From Flavobacteriia bacterium (GTDB lineage: Bacteria > Bacteroidota > Bacteroidia > Flavobacteriales_D > Crocinitomicaceae), in the NCBI GenBank assembly GCA_947462925.1, contig CANHQP010000021.1, positions 1 through 59,922 on the forward strand: a stretch of 59,922 bases of DNA, read 5' to 3'. Within the stretch, counting starts at the first letter, position 1, and each line of letters starts with the position of its first letter. The position numbers and the translations under genes are program-made. Positions 17,090 to 25,827 of the stretch are shown here, piece by piece. The notes beneath the pieces were generated by a model. The model did no database searches. It saw nothing but the letters and a program-made list of their open reading frames with translations, and was not told the DNA's origin.

Positions 17090-17242
17090 TTAATTCATAT
17101 TGAACAATACCTTTTTGTTCTTAATTTTTTTCGAAACAACAGATTTACTGTAATTCAATAATGCGTAAACTGTCAATTCAGATGGACTCATTTTCAACTC
17201 CGAAGCCCTTGGAGCAGTTTTTTCTGGGTAATTTTTTAACAT
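17090..17242 (-). CDS. Small hypothetical protein, 50 aa
   Basis: An ATG at 17242 opens a 50-codon frame in the 388-bp gap between the DUF1801 pseudogene and the first T9SS protein. The product starts MLKNYPEKTAPRASELK and has the segment TVYALLNYSKSVVSKKIKNK. Small proteins with an LNYSKS-like block are, to my recollection, widespread in Flavobacteriales, with no known function. A terminator follows the stop codon within a few bases. No signal peptide or membrane segment is visible; the protein is basic. Codon usage looks normal for the region. Confidence 0.6.
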   Translation of the reverse strand: MLKNYPEKTAPRASELKMSPSELTVYALLNYSKSVVSKKIKNKKVLFNMN

Positions 17243-17393
17243 AGGCAAAGAACATTTAAAATCGTTTTTATTGTTAACGTAGTTTCAACTTACTTAGTAT
17301 ATTCATCAGTAAAAAAAAATACAGATAAAGCCAAATCTTAAAATCATTATTTTTTCACAGTAAATAATTATCTTAGTGAAAATTTTAAAACGC

Positions 17394-19076
17394 ATGTTTA
17401 GAAAATTTAGTATAACATTGATTCTTGCATTAAGTTTCTCATCCTTTGTTTATTCTCAATGCAGTGTTGGACAAAAAGAAGTAATTATCGAAATTTTCCC
17501 AGATGATTATCCTGATGAAATTAGTTGGAATTTAAAGGAAAATGGAATTCAGATAGCTGCTGGTAATTTTTTATCAGATACAGTTTGCATTGGTGAAAAC
17601 AGCTGTTTGCAATTTACCATTTTAGATAGTTATGGTGATGGAATTTGCTGTGGACAAGGAAATGGTTCATATAACCTCTACATCAACGGTTCAAATGTTC
17701 AAACCGGCGGAAATTATACTTCCTCAGAAACTTATACTGAATCTTGTGCACCAGGATCAATTTGTGAAACTGCAATTCCTATCACAGAGGGAATTTATGC
17801 AGCACCGACTTACAATACTTTTTACGCTTTTACACCAGATACAACAGGAAATTATTATCTAACAACCTGCAATCAATCTTCTTGTGATACCAAACTTTGG
17901 ATTTATGAAAATTGTGGTCCAGCGGTTTTGAATACAGATGGAAATGGCGCTTTTTTATACGACGATGATGGAGCCAATTGCGGCTACGCAGCCGGAATTA
18001 CTGCTTATTTAATTGCTGGTACAACCTATTATTTAAAAATTGGCTTATATGACAATCAAAGTTGTCCTGGAACAATTGGATTTGAATTGTCATTTTTGGG
18101 TGAAATCGTTGGTTGCATGGATCCAAACGCCTGCAATTACAATCCTTTGGCTACTGTTTCCGATGGTATTTGTTATGGAAACGAAACAATTGACTGCAAC
18201 GGTATCTGCAATGGTGGTTCAGTTGCTGGAGATATGAACGGGAATCAATTAGTTGAATTAACTGATGTTGATGCATTCATTACTGGAATTTTAGATCAAA
18301 ACATTGTTGGTTCAGATTGCAAAGATTTAAGCAACGATTCTTTTATTTCAGTTTGGGACGCGGCCCTTTCAGCAAATTGTGCCTTAAATGCAGTAAATTG
18401 CACTTTTCCAAATGAAAATACAAACTTGGGCGAAACAGTTGAAATTGGATTTACTACAATTAACTCACTTGAACAATCAATTGACATATTCATCAAAAAT
18501 CCACAGACTTCAATCAGTGGATATGAATTAAATGTTTCAGGAATCGCAATTTCAAATGTTGAAAGTTTAATTGATCAAACGCAATTTCCAAACAATCCTA
18601 GATTTAACATAAACGGAACCAAAATCATCGCGCTTTCTATTAATGACAGTTTAATTGATCCTAACAATCAAAACACTCCTTTTTTAAGAGTTCATTTTGA
18701 TAGTATTACAAATCATTCTATTTGTATTGAAAGCGTGATTCATTGCTTAAATCAAAATTTCCAACCAACAAAAGTAAATTTGATTGACGCATGTATTGAG
18801 TTTGTTTCATTGGAGGAAAATCTAATTTCAAATTTTAACATCTATCCAAATCCTGCTAATAATTTGGTAGAAATTGATTTTAAGTCAAGTATTTTTAATC
18901 AATCGCAAATTATTGTTGCAGATGCCGTAGGTAGAATTGTTTTTCAAAATAGAATTTTAGATGCTAGCAAACCATTTGAGATTAACACGAGTCTTTATGA
19001 AAATGGATTGTACCATATCTCAGTTATAAATGGTAATTTAATTACAACAAAGAAAATGCTAGTTATGCATGATTAA
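17394..19076 (+). CDS. T9SS-secreted multidomain protein, paralog without lysyl oxidase
   Basis: The preferred start is ATG 17394, giving a short signal peptide (FRKFSITLILALSFSSFVYSQ). A GTG at 17376 would add six residues, but it overlaps a promoter-like TATCTTAG. Numbering from the GTG, domains are: a Cys-rich domain with DSYGDGICCG (about 30-120); a pre-peptidase-like beta domain with CDTKLWIY (126-240); a GCMDPNACNYNPLA Cys repeat (about 247-266); a dockerin-like pair of calcium-type loops, GDMNGNQLVELTDVDAF and LSNDSFISVWDA (285-335); a cohesin-like beta domain (350-465); and a T9SS type A sorting domain (YPNPANNLVEIDF, from about 487). It is probably exported and cell-surface attached. 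The next gene is a paralog of the same architecture. Confidence 0.85.
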   Translation: MFRKFSITLILALSFSSFVYSQCSVGQKEVIIEIFPDDYPDEISWNLKENGIQIAAGNFLSDTVCIGENSCLQFTILDSYGDGICCGQGNGSYNLYINGSNVQTGGNYTSSETYTESCAPGSICETAIPITEGIYAAPTYNTFYAFTPDTTGNYYLTTCNQSSCDTKLWIYENCGPAVLNTDGNGAFLYDDDGANCGYAAGITAYLIAGTTYYLKIGLYDNQSCPGTIGFELSFLGEIVGCMDPNACNYNPLATVSDGICYGNETIDCNGICNGGSVAGDMNGNQLVELTDVDAFITGILDQNIVGSDCKDLSNDSFISVWDAALSANCALNAVNCTFPNENTNLGETVEIGFTTINSLEQSIDIFIKNPQTSISGYELNVSGIAISNVESLIDQTQFPNNPRFNINGTKIIALSINDSLIDPNNQNTPFLRVHFDSITNHSICIESVIHCLNQNFQPTKVNLIDACIEFVSLEENLISNFNIYPNPANNLVEIDFKSSIFNQSQIIVADAVGRIVFQNRILDASKPFEINTSLYENGLYHISVINGNLITTKKMLVMHD

Positions 19077-19138
19077 TTTGAATAAATTGTTTGGTTCTTA
19101 ATTTTTAAAACTATTTTAGTATTTTAAAAATAACGCTT

Positions 19139-21484
19139 ATGAAGTATTATTACTTACTCTTTTTGAGTCTTTTTACACTCAATTTTACAAGTCAAGCTCA
19201 ATGTGTTGCTGGCCAAAAGGAGGTGATTGTCGAAATCAACCCAGACAATTATCCACAAGAGATTTCTTGGATTTTACGAGAAAATGGAGTCCAAGTTGGA
19301 AACGGAACATTTACAGGCGATACGATATGTGTAGCTGAAACTTCTTGTATCCAATTTTCAATTTACGATAGCGCAAATGACGGTATTTGTTGTGCATTTG
19401 GAACAGGATCATATAATTTATATGTCGATGGTACGGTAGTCCACACTGGTGGAGACTATGGTTCTGGAGAAACATTTTCAACTGGATGTACCCAAGGAAC
19501 AACGTGCGAAAATCCTTTAACTGCCTCATTGGGAAGCAACACCGCGCCTGCACCTAATACCTTTTATGTATTTACCGCTACCGAAACTGGAATGTATGAT
19601 ATTACTACTTGTGGCTTAAGTACTTGTGATACAAAACTTTGGGTTTATGCAAGTTGCAACAATTATGTTTACAACACTGACAACACAGGAACCATTTTCT
19701 ATGATGATGATGGAGCTGGTTGTGGAACACAGGCAGGGATTGACGCATATTTAGAAGCAGGTGTAACTTATATTATACGCGTTGGACTTTTTCAAACTGC
19801 AACATGCGCAAATCCTATCAATTTCAATATTACTTTCAACGGAGCTGTAACTGGTTGTACGGATCCAACATCTTGTAATTATAATCCTTTGGCAACAGTT
19901 TCAGATGGAAATTGCTACTATTATCCAAATCCTAATTGTCCAGCAGGACCTGATTTAACGATTGTTGAAAGCGCAATTGTAAACTCACTTGAAATTCGTC
20001 AAGAAGCTGCGACAGCATGTATGGTTGATGAAGGATGTATGAACGGATTTGGTGACAGAACAGTATTGGCGTTTGATACGCACATTAAAAACATCGGCGA
20101 TTTAGATTATTTTGTTGGAAATCCTACAGACTACCCAAGTCAATTTACTTTTCAAAATTGTCATGGACATGCACATTACGAAGGTTATGCAGATTACATT
20201 TTACATAAACCAACAGGTGAATCTATTCCAATCGGTCATAAAAATGGATTTTGTGTGATGGATTTGGAATGCGAAGATGGAGGTACTGCTCAATATGGTT
20301 GTTCAAATATGGGAATTACCAAACAATGTGGCGACATTTACAATAAGTATTTAGATTGTCAATGGATTGATATTACTGATGTAGATACCGGTGAATACAT
20401 CTTGGCAGTAAAAGTAAATTGGGATCATTCTCCTGATGCTTTGGGTCATTATGAAAGCAATTATGATAACAACTGGGCTCAAGTCTGCATTCGAATTACA
20501 GAAGATGTAAACGGTGTAAAAGGATATACTTTACTTCCAAATTGTCAACCATATGTTGATTGCGCTGGAACTCCATTTGGAAACGCAATAATTGATTGTG
20601 AGGGAAATTGCAATGGAACTGCTGTAAAAGGAGATTTGGATGCAAATCAATTGGTACAAACCCAAGATGCCAACTTATACGTAACAGGAATTTTAAATCA
20701 AACGCTGACAACTTCTCTTTGCAAGGATATCAGCAATGATGGAATCATAAGTGTTTGGGATGCCGGTTTAGCTGTGAATTGCGCAGTAAATTCTGGTGGA
20801 GTTAATAATTGTGTTTTTCCTAATAGCGTAGTAAATACAACACAAATTGTTGAAATTGGTTACACTTCGATTAATACCGCTGAAGGATACATTGATGTTT
20901 ACATGAAAAATCCTGACAACAAAGTAAGCGCCTATGAATTAACAGTTTCAGGTATCACCATTTCTGATGCCGAAAATTTAATAAGCGTTGCTAATTACCC
21001 TTCTACCCCACAATTTGTAGCTGGTGGAAACAAAGTAATTACGATGTCCTATGTAGACAGTTTGATCCCTAAAAATTTCCAAATTGCGCCTTTGTTGAGA
21101 ATTTACTACAGTGAAATCACAAGTCCTGATATTTGTGTTGAAAGTGTCGTGCATTTATTAAATGACGAATACCAGCCAACAACCGTAAATTTGATCGAGA
21201 CTTGCGTGAGCGTAGCAGGAATTGAAGAAAGAGGTATGCCAAGTTTCAATTTGTTTCCAAATCCTTCAAACCTTAATTTGACAGTTGAATTATCAGTGAA
21301 GTTGGACGAAAAAGTAATTGTTTCCATCACAGATGCGATGGGAAGAACAGTCGTTTCAAAAACAATGAATCCACTTGAAACTGAGTTAACTTTCAACACA
21401 GAAAAATTAGCTGACGGTTTTTACAATGTTGTTTTAAACACTGGAAATGTTCTAAGTGCAAAACCATTCTTGGTGAAACATTAA
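19139..21484 (+). CDS. T9SS-secreted protein with a lysyl oxidase domain
   Basis: The 781-residue protein repeats the architecture of its upstream paralog: signal peptide 1-20, a DSANDGICCAF domain, a CDTKLWVY beta domain, a CTDPTSCNYNPLA repeat, dockerin-like loops (497-545), a cohesin-like domain (560-685) and a T9SS sorting domain from about 702. A lysyl oxidase domain (about 271-465) is inserted after the Cys repeat. It keeps the copper histidines H342, H344 and H346 (CHGHAH). It also keeps K368 (GHKNGFC) and Y401 (DIYNKYLDCQWIDITDV), which align with the human LOX residues that form the lysine tyrosylquinone cofactor. It probably oxidises amines or lysine side chains outside the cell. 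Substrate is unknown. Confidence 0.9.
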   Translation: MKYYYLLFLSLFTLNFTSQAQCVAGQKEVIVEINPDNYPQEISWILRENGVQVGNGTFTGDTICVAETSCIQFSIYDSANDGICCAFGTGSYNLYVDGTVVHTGGDYGSGETFSTGCTQGTTCENPLTASLGSNTAPAPNTFYVFTATETGMYDITTCGLSTCDTKLWVYASCNNYVYNTDNTGTIFYDDDGAGCGTQAGIDAYLEAGVTYIIRVGLFQTATCANPINFNITFNGAVTGCTDPTSCNYNPLATVSDGNCYYYPNPNCPAGPDLTIVESAIVNSLEIRQEAATACMVDEGCMNGFGDRTVLAFDTHIKNIGDLDYFVGNPTDYPSQFTFQNCHGHAHYEGYADYILHKPTGESIPIGHKNGFCVMDLECEDGGTAQYGCSNMGITKQCGDIYNKYLDCQWIDITDVDTGEYILAVKVNWDHSPDALGHYESNYDNNWAQVCIRITEDVNGVKGYTLLPNCQPYVDCAGTPFGNAIIDCEGNCNGTAVKGDLDANQLVQTQDANLYVTGILNQTLTTSLCKDISNDGIISVWDAGLAVNCAVNSGGVNNCVFPNSVVNTTQIVEIGYTSINTAEGYIDVYMKNPDNKVSAYELTVSGITISDAENLISVANYPSTPQFVAGGNKVITMSYVDSLIPKNFQIAPLLRIYYSEITSPDICVESVVHLLNDEYQPTTVNLIETCVSVAGIEERGMPSFNLFPNPSNLNLTVELSVKLDEKVIVSITDAMGRTVVSKTMNPLETELTFNTEKLADGFYNVVLNTGNVLSAKPFLVKH

Positions 21485-21503
21485 GCTTTGAAAAGTATTT
21501 TTG

Positions 21504-21538
21504 AAAACCACTTAAATTTATTTTTAAGTGGTTTTTTT
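21504..21538 (+). terminator. Intrinsic terminator after the lysyl oxidase gene
   Basis: A 10-bp perfect stem (ACCACTTAAA at 21507-21516 with TTTAAGTGGT at 21523-21532), extended by A-T pairs, has a 6-nt loop and is followed by a run of T. It lies 20 bp after the stop codon. Confidence 0.9.
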
Positions 21539-21595
21539 ATTTAATAACATTCTGTTTCGTTTTCTGATTTATTACTCGTTTATTTGTACTCGAAA

Positions 21596-22966
21596 ATGCA
21601 TTTTGTAATCTGTGATATAGAAACAACTGGTGGAAGTCCAAAATCGAGTAAGATCACGGAAATTGCTATGTACAAGCACGATGGAGTTAATTTCATCGAT
21701 GAGTTTGTAACATTGGTAAATCCAGACATGCCAATTCCTGAATTTATTGTTCGATTGACTGGAATAAGCGACAAAATGGTGGAAGATGCGCCTCGTTTTT
21801 ACGAAATCGGTAAAAAGATCATAGAATTTTCAGAGAATTGTGTCTTTGTTGCGCACAATGTTGGTTTTGATTACGGAATTGTAAGACATGAATTCAAATC
21901 ATTGGGTTACGACTACAGACGACCACATCTATGCACAGTGCGCGCTTCTCGATATATTTTGCCTGGACATGATTCATACAGTTTGGGCAAATTAACTCGT
22001 TCTTTGGGAATCGAATTGAAAGGAAGACATCGAGCTGGCGGAGATGCACATGCCACTGCCCTGCTTTTTGAAATGCTTTTTGCAAAAAGTGAGAAGAACT
22101 TGATGACTTTCATGCAAGAAGATTTAAATCCGAAATCTTTACATCCAAATTTGGATTTAGAAGCATTGGAAGAAATCCCCAATAAAACAGGCATCTATAA
22201 ATTCTTTGATGATGCCAATCGCTTGATTTACATCGGAAAAAGTAAACACATTCGCAAAAGAATTGACCAACATTTAAAAAATACAAAGACAAAAAAAGGC
22301 ATCGAAATGATGACTGAAATTTGTAGGATTGAATTTGAATTAACTGGTTCAGAATTAATTGCACTTTTGTATGAATCCAATTTAATCAAAAAACACAAAC
22401 CGATATACAATAGGACTTTACGTAAAAATCTATTTCCTTACGGACTATTTTATTTTGAAGATAGCAACGGATATTTGCATTTGTATATCGACAAAACAGA
22501 TAAAAAATTAGAAACACCTATAACAACCTTTACTTCTAAGGCAGATGGAGTCAGTTATCTTACATATCAATGCGATAAATTGAATTTGTGTCAGAAACTC
22601 TGTGGATTATATAAAACTGAAAACGCTTGCTTTGGTTATCAGATTAAAAATTGTCAAGGTGCATGCATCCAAGAAGAAAAACCCGAAACCTACAATTTGC
22701 GTGTGCAATCACTTATCAATCAACTTACCTTCGATGATTCTAATTTTTATATTGTAGAAAATGGACGCGAACGAAATGAAAAATGCATCATTTTAATTGA
22801 AAATGGAAGCTATCGCGGCTATGGTTTTGTACCATTTTACGTAATGAAACACAACAATAAAACTTGGAAAAATCACATAGATTTTATGCAAGAAGATCGA
22901 GATGCTAGGACAATTTTAAACTATTTTTTGAGAAAAAATCCAGAAATTAACATTGTACATTATTGA
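21596..22966 (+). CDS. DEDDh exonuclease fused to a GIY-YIG (UvrC-type) nuclease domain
   Basis: The product (456 residues from ATG 21596; an upstream TTG is less likely) has two nuclease modules. Residues about 1-170 form a DnaQ-like 3'-5' exonuclease with D and E in VICDIETTGG, an HNVGFDYG block and the HRAGGDAHAT motif of the DEDDh type. Residues about 185-270 form a GIY-YIG domain (NKTGIYKFFD, then YIGKSKHIRKRIDQHL) like the N-terminal half of UvrC and Cho. A cysteine-containing C-terminal region follows. The combination suggests DNA repair, with incision and end trimming in one polypeptide. Similar fusions exist in Bacteroidota and Actinobacteria. It is monocistronic here. Confidence 0.88.
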   Translation: MHFVICDIETTGGSPKSSKITEIAMYKHDGVNFIDEFVTLVNPDMPIPEFIVRLTGISDKMVEDAPRFYEIGKKIIEFSENCVFVAHNVGFDYGIVRHEFKSLGYDYRRPHLCTVRASRYILPGHDSYSLGKLTRSLGIELKGRHRAGGDAHATALLFEMLFAKSEKNLMTFMQEDLNPKSLHPNLDLEALEEIPNKTGIYKFFDDANRLIYIGKSKHIRKRIDQHLKNTKTKKGIEMMTEICRIEFELTGSELIALLYESNLIKKHKPIYNRTLRKNLFPYGLFYFEDSNGYLHLYIDKTDKKLETPITTFTSKADGVSYLTYQCDKLNLCQKLCGLYKTENACFGYQIKNCQGACIQEEKPETYNLRVQSLINQLTFDDSNFYIVENGRERNEKCIILIENGSYRGYGFVPFYVMKHNNKTWKNHIDFMQEDRDARTILNYFLRKNPEINIVHY

Positions 22967-23022
22967 TTTTTAAAAATTTTCGGTAATTTTAATTACATTC
23001 ACATAAATAAATCGCTTTAAGG

Positions 23023-23481
23023 ATGATGAAGAACGTTTTCAACCAAAATGATGTTGCTGAAATAATTGAAAGAATTAACAGTTTAACACCTGAATCTCCA
23101 GCACAATGGGGCAAAATGTCAGTTTCTCAAATGTTGGCGCATTGCAATGTAACTTATGAATTTATTTATGAACCTGAAAAACACAAGAAACCGGGTGCTT
23201 TCATGAAATTCATTTTGAAGTTATTGGTAAAAAGTAAGGTTACAAATGAAGTTTTATACAAGCCGAATAATGCTACAGCACCTGCATTTATTATCAAAGA
23301 TGAGAAAAACTTTGAAGCAGAAAAAGCTCGTTTGATTGAATACATCAATCGCGCGATGGAATCAGGAGCAGATTATTTTGATAACTTAGAATCTCATTCG
23401 TTTGGTAAATTAAATAAGAAAGAATGGAACAATATGTTTTATAAACATTTAGACCATCATTTACGTCAGTTTGGTGCTTGA
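23023..23481 (+). CDS. DUF1569 family protein
   Basis: The 152-residue protein has the DUF1569 pattern: an N-terminal helix, then AQWGKMSVSQMLAHCN, and a C-terminal NKKEWNNMFYKHLDHHLRQF helix. The fold is a DinB-like four-helix bundle with conserved histidines that may bind a metal (the MLAHC and HLDHHLRQF histidines). Its biochemical role is unknown. Two consecutive ATG codons give a start at 23023 or 23026. It converges on the mpl gene, whose stop lies 3 bp away on the other strand, so their 3' ends almost touch. Confidence 0.85.
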   Translation: MMKNVFNQNDVAEIIERINSLTPESPAQWGKMSVSQMLAHCNVTYEFIYEPEKHKKPGAFMKFILKLLVKSKVTNEVLYKPNNATAPAFIIKDEKNFEAEKARLIEYINRAMESGADYFDNLESHSFGKLNKKEWNNMFYKHLDHHLRQFGA

Positions 23482-23484
23482 ATT

Positions 23485-24849
23485 CTATAAATGTTTGGCG
23501 ATAATTTCTTCTCCCAATTGGTCGTAATCTATTCCGTCAAAATTTCCTGAACTCATCATCAATAATACTTGTTTGTCCCAAGATTGATTTTTAATGAAAT
23601 TCAAAACTTCTGAAGTTTCTGTCATCACTTTCACCTTTCCACCAAATGCTGATTGTACTTGTTCTTTGCTAATTGGTTCTAGTTTTTTGTGTTTTACAAC
23701 TTCTGGACTGAAATAAACAATGGCTTCATCAGCTTGATTCATCGCGCCTTCATATTGAGGCAAAAACTCTTTCTTCAAGGATGAAAATGTATGAAGTTCC
23801 ATGCAAGCAACCACTTTTCGTTGTTGATATTGCTCTTTCACAGCTTTCGTTGTGGCTTTCAATTTTGATGGCGAGTGAGCGAAATCTTTGAACAACACAA
23901 ATGAAGGCGATTCAACCACTTTTTGTAACCGTTTTCCTGCACCAGTGAAACTTTCCATGGATTTCAAAAAGTCAACACATTCAATTCCCATTGATTTTGC
24001 CAAGTGCATCGCACCCATCAAATTTTGTAAATTATGTCCGCCAAAAATCTTTAATGGAAAATGATTTCCTTCAAACTCTAACAAAGTTCCAGTTTCAGTA
24101 ACTTGATATTTAGGCGTTTCATATGCAACTGAATTGATTCTATCAGCATATTTCTCACCTAATTTCTTCACCTCTAAATCTTCTTGATTGTAAATCAAAG
24201 TTCCATTTGGCGTGATTTGCTGACAAAAAATATCAAACTGATCCACATAATTTTCAAACGTTGGAAAAACATTGATGTGATCCCAAGCAATGCCGCTCAA
24301 TAATGCGACATCTGGTTTGTATAAATGAAATTTTGGTCGCCTGTCGATTGGTGAACTCAAATATTCGTCTCCTTCTAAAATCATAAAAGGAGCATCTTCA
24401 GTCAATTTCACCATGCAATCGTATCCTTCTAATTGCGCACCAACCATGTAGTCAGCTTGAACGCCCAATTTTGAAACCGCATGTAAAAGCATCGAAGTAA
24501 TCGTCGTTTTTCCGTGACTTCCACCAATGACAATGCGTTTTTTATCTTTGCTTTGCTCGTATAAATATTCTGGATACGAATAAACTTGAATTCCTAATTC
24601 CTTCGCTTTCAACAATTCAGGATTGTCTTCTCTTGCGTGCATTCCCAAAATGATGGCATCCAAATTAGCTGTGATTTTTTCTGGAAACCAACCAATGGCT
24701 GCAGGCAAAACACCTTGTTTTTCTAATCTTGTACGCGATGGTTCAAAAATTTCATCATCTGAACCGGTAACATTTGCGCCTTTTCTACTCAATGCGATGG
24801 CTAAATTGTGCATGGCACTTCCTCCAATGGCAATAAAATGAACGTTCAT
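23485..24849 (-). CDS. mpl: UDP-N-acetylmuramate:tripeptide ligase Mpl (peptidoglycan recycling)
   Basis: The protein is a Mur ligase. It has an N-terminal Rossmann-like domain (VHFIAIGGSAMHNLAIAL), an ATP-binding loop IGGSHGKTTITSML, and a central domain with EGDEY and LSGIAWDHINVF. SAMHNLA in place of the MurC signature, and DFAHSPSKLKAT, are typical of Mpl. It ligates recycled murein tripeptide to UDP-MurNAc in the cytoplasm. The start is set at ATG 24849, directly before VHFIAIGG; an upstream ATG at 24882 would add 11 residues that do not fit the family. It is convergent with the DUF1569 gene. Confidence 0.93.
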   Translation of the reverse strand: MNVHFIAIGGSAMHNLAIALSRKGANVTGSDDEIFEPSRTRLEKQGVLPAAIGWFPEKITANLDAIILGMHAREDNPELLKAKELGIQVYSYPEYLYEQSKDKKRIVIGGSHGKTTITSMLLHAVSKLGVQADYMVGAQLEGYDCMVKLTEDAPFMILEGDEYLSSPIDRRPKFHLYKPDVALLSGIAWDHINVFPTFENYVDQFDIFCQQITPNGTLIYNQEDLEVKKLGEKYADRINSVAYETPKYQVTETGTLLEFEGNHFPLKIFGGHNLQNLMGAMHLAKSMGIECVDFLKSMESFTGAGKRLQKVVESPSFVLFKDFAHSPSKLKATTKAVKEQYQQRKVVACMELHTFSSLKKEFLPQYEGAMNQADEAIVYFSPEVVKHKKLEPISKEQVQSAFGGKVKVMTETSEVLNFIKNQSWDKQVLLMMSSGNFDGIDYDQLGEEIIAKHL

Positions 24850-24977
24850 AAGTTTGAATTTTTGAATAAAATGAAAAGTCAAAAGTAAACGAAATCAGAC
24901 TGAAAAACGCAACCGAAATCACGAACTTTCTCACATTGTATTGTTAGTCTAAATTGATTTTAGGAAAATTTCAAGAA

Positions 24978-25778
24978 TTAAAAACTGTAAAGCAAAAATA
25001 TTATCGTTTGAAGCAAAATCGAACCATCTAACAAATAAAACTGCAAATGTTTGTTTTTCAAAGATTCACACAATTGAATGAATATTAAAGTGATTCCACC
25101 AAATAGCAAAAAAGGCAATTGAAAAAAGGAATTATGAGCAAAGAAAAAAGCAATTCCAATCGCGAAAGCCATTAATATTTTCGAAAATAAAAACGCACGT
25201 TTCACGCCTATTTTAGATGGAATCGTAACGATATTGTCTTCAATCAAACCCAACACATCAAAAGGAATTGAAATAGCAGCAAAATATAAACTTTGAATAA
25301 CTATAAAAATCCAAACTTGGTTGTTTGAAATTTTTAGCGCAGGATTTAACAAACTGAAAATACATCCTGAGATCACCCATACTAAGACAATAATCGGCAA
25401 TTTTAAAAATGGAACTTTACGCAGATGAATTTTCCATATTAAATCAAATTTGTAGAAAAACGTCAAAAATCCAAGACAACAAAATGCCAGTTTTAAATCT
25501 ATTTCAAAAAACAAAAAACAGATTAAAGCAATTAAAAGACTTGTAATAACAATCCAAAAGCGAACACTTTGATTTCCGACAACAAATTGCTTAAAATCAT
25601 TGTAATACCTGAACAGATTATAAGTCGCTAACGTTGAAAAAAATCCAAATAAATACAATTCTAGTGGATAGGAAATCTCAAAAATTTGACTGCAAAAATG
25701 AAAAAATGAAACGGTACAAATGGCTATAAATAAATTATAGTCTAACAAGGATTTATGAATCAATTGCAGAATTTTCAA
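24978..25778 (-). CDS. UbiA-like prenyltransferase-family membrane protein
   Basis: The 266-residue protein is predicted to have about eight membrane helices. A YNLFRYYNDF segment (about 53-62) lies where UbiA proteins carry their first Asp-rich motif, and FDVLGLIEDNIVTIPSKIG (about 173-191) matches the second. The first motif is incomplete (only one acidic residue), so classic prenyl transfer is uncertain. Many Bacteroidota carry such UbiA-like proteins with no known substrate. It lies between mpl and an aminotransferase gene on the same strand, 49 bp downstream of the latter, and may be part of that transcript. Confidence 0.7.
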   Translation of the reverse strand: MKILQLIHKSLLDYNLFIAICTVSFFHFCSQIFEISYPLELYLFGFFSTLATYNLFRYYNDFKQFVVGNQSVRFWIVITSLLIALICFLFFEIDLKLAFCCLGFLTFFYKFDLIWKIHLRKVPFLKLPIIVLVWVISGCIFSLLNPALKISNNQVWIFIVIQSLYFAAISIPFDVLGLIEDNIVTIPSKIGVKRAFLFSKILMAFAIGIAFFFAHNSFFQLPFLLFGGITLIFIQLCESLKNKHLQFYLLDGSILLQTIIFLLYSF

Positions 25779-25827
25779 AATTCATAGAATTATTTCATTT
25801 GTTATAATTCGAAAAAGAAAGCTGAAA

